A stretch of DNA of 17,674 nucleotides from Bradyrhizobium sp. GTDB taxonomy: Bacteria > Pseudomonadota > Alphaproteobacteria > Rhizobiales > Xanthobacteraceae. The position numbers were made by a program, and so were the translations under genes. The DNA is taken from the NCBI GenBank assembly GCA_028290305.1, contig JAQGKC010000123.1:1-17674 (forward strand), given 5' to 3'. The notes under the pieces were generated by a model that searched no databases, had not been told where the DNA came from, and saw nothing but the letters and a program-made list of their open reading frames with translations. Shown here one piece after another: positions 14,760 through 17,674 of the stretch (the stretch's first letter is position 1; each line of letters starts with the position of its first letter).

Positions 14760-15491
14760 TCATGATTTGCGGGGAGACCAGTCCGGCCGGCCAGCAATAC
14801 TGACGGGGGGATAAGGATATCGTTCGTTGTGACGATGGACCCAGTCTCGATAGTCATACCGGATTCCAGGAAATCCGATCATCGACCACCCCACCATGTT
14901 CCGGTTTCCGCCGTGGATAGGGTCGGAGAAAAAACCTTCAGGCACGTCTTTTAAAAGCGCTTCGAAAAAGCCCTGCGCATCCACGCCTTCAAACTTGACG
15001 GCGCCGGCTTCGATACTCCTGAGCACTTCGTCCTGCTGATCCGGCGTCAACTGCGCAAATGGCTTGCCGCCGTTATTTGCCCTGCAATGTTTGTCGAGTT
15101 CCGCCAGCCCCTTGCGATAAAGCTGCGCCGGCGTGACATCTGACTGCGGGCCCTGTTCTTTGGTGCCTTTGGTATGGGGTCCTAGATTGTAGAGGCCGGC
15201 ACTCGATCCGTAGGGACCCCTAAGCTGGCGGTCGATAAAGACCGCACAACCGGCGTCCTTGCCGCCCGGCGTTTGCGGGTCAGGCGGAATGATGCGGTCG
15301 ACAATGGCCTCAATGGCGTTGGCTTCATCCGACGTGAAGAATAGCCAGGGACCTGGCCGCGCACCATCCGGAGCCGACGAAGGATAAGGCGCCCAAGGCA
15401 TTTTCTCGCGGATAATCTCCGCGCGCGTCAAAGACGTCGTCCCGGCAAACCAGAGCGCAGCGGAAATCAGAAAATTGCGCCGATGCAACAT
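14760..15491 (-). CDS. Gluconate 2-dehydrogenase subunit 3 family protein, Tat signal
   Basis: This 243-residue protein starts MLHRRNFLIS, a twin-arginine motif, followed by AALWFAGTTSLTRA with likely cleavage near residue 23. The mature part carries the subunit-3 signature: LFFTSDEANAIEAIVDRIIP, then GGKDAGCAVFIDRQL and, toward the end, GGNRNMVGWSMIGFPG. In this family the small (gamma) subunit acts as a hitchhiker or chaperone that takes the flavoprotein out through Tat. It is the first gene of the operon and is divergent from the DUF805 gene, with the promoters presumably in 15492-15683. The ribosome site before the ATG is weak. Confidence 0.93.
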   Translation of the reverse strand: MLHRRNFLISAALWFAGTTSLTRAEIIREKMPWAPYPSSAPDGARPGPWLFFTSDEANAIEAIVDRIIPPDPQTPGGKDAGCAVFIDRQLRGPYGSSAGLYNLGPHTKGTKEQGPQSDVTPAQLYRKGLAELDKHCRANNGGKPFAQLTPDQQDEVLRSIEAGAVKFEGVDAQGFFEALLKDVPEGFFSDPIHGGNRNMVGWSMIGFPGIRYDYRDWVHRHNERYPYPPVSIAGRPDWSPRKS

Positions 15492-15683
15492 GACATCATC
15501 CGACGGACGTGCTGGAAAACGCCGACCCGACGGGTTTGTTCCAGCCCAGGTCTATCCTCTTGAGAAAGTTGAAGAATACTTCGATCGTCGCTGGGCGGCA
15601 GGTCTACCTTGAACCCCTATCCATTTCCCGACGACACATGCCCGTATGCCGGGTCTGCCGGCGCATTTTCATGCAGAGGCTTC

Positions 15684-16142
15684 ATGGAAGATCTGTTCGA
15701 ATTCCTGTTCGGCGCCAACGGGCGTATCAACCGGGCCAAATACTGGCGCTCGCTTGTTACGTTTAGCGTCGCGGGACTACTCGTCGGTGTCATCCTGTTC
15801 ACCGCCGCCGGCCTCGCCGCGCCGCTCTTCGTCATCATGGTCGTGATCATCTTGATCCCATGGCTGATGTGGGGTTTCGCCATCCACACCGAACGGCTGC
15901 AGGACCGCGACAAAAGCGCGTGGTGGTTGCTGGTGTTCTACGGGCTACCGGCGTTGCTTGGCCAGCTTGCGAAAGCCGCATGGTTTGCGGGAGCAGCCGG
16001 CACCGTGCTGCAATACGTCCTGGCGCTGGCGGGCTTTGCGCTCTCGATCTGGGGGTTTGTTGAAATCGGCTGCCTGCGCGGCACCATCGGGCCCAACAAA
16101 TATGGCTCGAATCCGCTCTTGCTGGCTAGACGGCGGGACTAG
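15684..16142 (+). CDS. DUF805 inner-membrane protein
   Basis: This 152-residue membrane protein has the DUF805 landmarks: GRINRAKYWRS near residues 13-23, RLQDRDKSAWWLL at 71-83 and RGTIGPNKYGSNPL at 132-145. About four hydrophobic segments lie at 24-44, 46-66, 78-98 and 105-130. The function of the family is unknown. The start at 15684 (MEDLFEFLFG) matches the usual short lead before GRI and has AGAGG a few bases upstream. The frame can be read back to a TTG at 15609, but those 25 residues are not typical. It is divergent from the dehydrogenase operon. No link to it beyond position is seen. Confidence 0.88.
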   Translation: MEDLFEFLFGANGRINRAKYWRSLVTFSVAGLLVGVILFTAAGLAAPLFVIMVVIILIPWLMWGFAIHTERLQDRDKSAWWLLVFYGLPALLGQLAKAAWFAGAAGTVLQYVLALAGFALSIWGFVEIGCLRGTIGPNKYGSNPLLLARRRD

Positions 16143-16213
16143 CCGGTGAAGGACTCAGCATTTTGTTCACGAGCACTAGGGGTGACTGGCGTTACCGTCC
16201 CAGCCGAGGCTGA

Positions 16214-16348
16214 CTAGCCCGCCGCTAACGCAGTGGCCCAGCTAAAATCGTAATGCGCGCTCATCGCCTTCAAGACCACAACTGCCGTCAGCACAAAAAT
16301 AATCTGTACCAGAGTTCTGGTGGTGAAAATCTTGCTCAACAGCGTCAT
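16214..16348 (-). CDS. Very small membrane protein, 44 residues
   Basis: An ATG at 16348 with GGAG 6 nt upstream opens a 44-codon frame to a TAG at 16216-16214. The protein reads MTLLSKIFTTRT, then a hydrophobic helix VQIIFVLTAVVVL (about residues 14-26), then a short polar tail ending WATALAAG. One membrane-spanning helix with positive residues before it suggests an inner-membrane miniprotein with the N-terminus inside. I do not know a family. It is convergent with DUF805, leaving a 71-nt gap. The good ribosome site and clear helix are the only evidence. Confidence 0.5.
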   Translation of the reverse strand: MTLLSKIFTTRTLVQIIFVLTAVVVLKAMSAHYDFSWATALAAG

Positions 16349-16441
16349 GTGATGCTCCGTTGTCTTCGTATAGGGCATCCGAACTTGCGATACAATGCCG
16401 CCAAAATATCCGCACCAAAAAACGAGAAAAGCCGATGGCTA

Positions 16442-16618
16442 TTAGGGCCGGGCGAGTTGGGGTCTCGGGACATAGGCTGCGCACCGCAGGCCGATGCGCA
16501 GCCCGCGGATTCGGTCCGCCGGCCGTAGCCCGAAACTAGGGTGTGAACCCATCTGTGGACGCCCCGCGAGATGCAAGCGGTTTTTGAAGAAGATCGGCAC
16601 GTAGTCGGATGCTGCCAT
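16442..16618 (-). CDS. Small hypothetical protein, 58 residues
   Basis: An ATG at 16618 with GAGG 8 nt upstream opens a 58-codon frame that starts MAASDYVPIFFKNRLHLAGR and then PQMGSH, followed by an Arg-rich, low-information tail. The first 25 residues look like a real conserved small protein. I have the impression of similar short hypothetical proteins in Bradyrhizobium, which I cannot check here. The tail after about residue 27 could be a frame that continues past a lost stop. No function can be given. Confidence 0.4.
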   Translation of the reverse strand: MAASDYVPIFFKNRLHLAGRPQMGSHPSFGLRPADRIRGLRIGLRCAAYVPRPQLARP

Positions 16619-16806
16619 CTGTCCGGCCTCTGATGCAGCGATGGAGCTGCGGGCCCGTATGGGAGTTCGCGGAACCGGAACCGAATCATAAATGCGTGCT
16701 CTAGGCACGATGGGTTCATCTGGTTCTTCCGGGCCTGTCTCGCGGACTGTTGCGCCATACCCTCCTTCGACCGACTACACCTGCGACGACCTCAGGCCTG
16801 CCAGGC
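16619..16806. other. Gap before the IS110 transposase
   Basis: No gene is recognised between the small hypothetical gene and the transposase stop at 16807. The 3' end of the insertion element should lie here, but IS110 elements usually lack terminal inverted repeats, and I could not place the edge. Confidence 0.3.
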
Positions 16807-17674
16807 TCACGCCTTGGCGGCGACCGGAGCTCTGTAGTTTTCCTGCTTTACAAGTAGCGCCCAGATGATCCGCGCCATCTTGTTGGCGAGCGCAACGGTT
16901 ACCAGCATGCGTGGCTTGCGAGCCAGCGTCTGTTCGAGCCACGAACCCTTTGGTGCGCCGCGCTTGCTTGCCTGAAGCACGACGGCGCTGCTGCCGATGA
17001 TGAGGAGGCGCCTGAGTGTGCGTTGGCCCATTTTGGATGTCACGCCGAGCTTTTGCTTGCCGCCTGTGGATTTTTGAAGAGGCGTGAGACCGAGCCAAGC
17101 GGCGAAGTCGCGGCCCTTGGCAAAGGTCTCAGCCGGCGGCGCCAGGGCGGCGATTGCGGTGGCAGAGATCGGGCCGACGCCTGGAACGGTCATCAGCCTG
17201 CGCGATACTTCATCCTCGCGAGCACGGCGCGCGATTTCCTTGTCGAGATCCGCGATCTTGCCGTCGAGACCGGCGAGCAGGTCCAACATCAATCGGAACA
17301 TGGCGCGGGCCGCTTCGGGAAGCGAACGGGCCATCTCTTCTTCGAGTAGGTCGGCAAGCATCGCCACATGCGACGGCCCCTTGGGTGCGATCCAACCATA
17401 TTCAGTGAGATGCCCCCGGATCGCGTTGATGAGCTGGGTTCGCTGCCGCACCAATAGGTCACGGGTCCGAACACCAGACCCGCCGCTTGTTGCTGTTCGC
17501 TCTTCACGGCCACGAACCGCATGCTCGGACGCTGTGCTGCTTCGCACATCGCCTCGGCATCGATCGCGTCATTCTTTTGCCGCTTCACGAACGGCTTTAC
17601 ATAGGCAGGCGGGATCAGCCGAACTTCATGGCCAAGCTGGGTGAGCTGACGGGCCCAGTGGTGCGCTCCGCCAC
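16807..17674 (-). pseudogene. IS110-family transposase, frameshifted and cut by the window edge
   Basis: The minus strand encodes an IS110 transposase in two frames. The upstream part (from the right edge to about 17470) reads HHWARQLTQLGHEVRLIPP, then KRQKNDAIDAEAMCEAAQRP, the end of the RuvC-like DEDD domain. The downstream part (about 17470 to 16807) reads RTRDLLVRQRTQLINAIRGH, then VPGVGPISATAIAALAPPAE and TSKMGQRTLRRLLIIGSSAV, the transposase_20 domain with its conserved Ser region. At the junction the DNA has TTCGGACCC where TTCCGGACCC would restore VF-RTRDLL. A single missing C at about 17469 therefore breaks the gene. The true N-terminus lies beyond the window. Apart from the frameshift, the sequence looks fresh, so recent decay or a read error are both possible. 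Confidence 0.85.

Noticed and set aside
16345..16758. 137-codon minus-strand frame
   Set aside because: It has no protein-like pattern and overlaps, in a different frame, the better supported 58-codon gene with its own ribosome site.
16349..17674. Terminal inverted repeats or CRISPR-like repeats around the transposase
   Set aside because: No matching ends or spaced repeats were found. IS110 elements usually lack terminal inverted repeats, and the element runs past the window.

Overview
The window looks like chromosomal DNA from a high-GC alphaproteobacterium of the Bradyrhizobium/Rhodopseudomonas kind. This is an inference from gene content (Bug/TctC receptor, GntR/FCD regulator, Tat-exported GMC dehydrogenase complex, DUF805, IS110) and from GC-rich coding bias with long antisense shadow frames. 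No rRNA, tRNA or CRISPR array is visible. The region is accessory and catabolic in character, with several decayed genes between intact operons.

Layout. (1) 1-349: the 5' part of a beta-helix protein that uses a TTG start and runs off the left edge. (2) 366-999: an AT-rich gap with no recognised gene. (3) 1000-2918: a GntR/FCD repressor, a degenerate ABC solute-binding-protein fragment, and a divergent metal-dependent cyclase/hydrolase. (4) 3014-4171: a small one-helix membrane protein and a CRP-type regulator, with a perfect TGTGA-N6-TCACA site between them. (5) 4450-6667: a Bug/TctC receptor divergent from a Tat-exported amidohydrolase_2 enzyme. (6) 6734-11288: a five-gene minus-strand operon (solute-binding protein, two permeases, ATPase, class III phosphodiesterase). 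(7) 11443-11704: an SDR oxidoreductase pseudogene with its middle deleted. (8) 11750-15491: a minus-strand operon for a membrane-bound sugar/alcohol dehydrogenase (Tat small subunit, GMC flavoprotein, tri-haem cytochrome c). (9) 15684-16142: DUF805 membrane protein. (10) 16214-16618: two very small minus-strand genes. (11) 16807-17674: a frameshifted IS110-family transposase cut by the right edge.

How the genes work together. The cyclase with its GntR, and the amidohydrolase with its Bug receptor, each look like a small carboxylate or ring-compound module: enzyme plus regulator, and enzyme plus receptor. The ABC operon ends in a phosphodiesterase, which suggests uptake and cleavage of a phosphodiester or similar organophosphate. 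The dehydrogenase operon would oxidise a sugar or alcohol in the periplasm and pass electrons through cytochrome c to the respiratory chain. The CRP-type regulator keeps the residues that bind cAMP in E. coli CRP, and a consensus CRP site lies just upstream of the neighbouring small membrane protein gene.

I do not see a clearly new multi-gene defence or mobile system. The most useful leads are the CRP/operator/small-protein trio, the exported ACMSD-like hydrolase beside a Bug receptor, the phosphodiesterase-ABC operon, and the hidden small genes and gene remnants.
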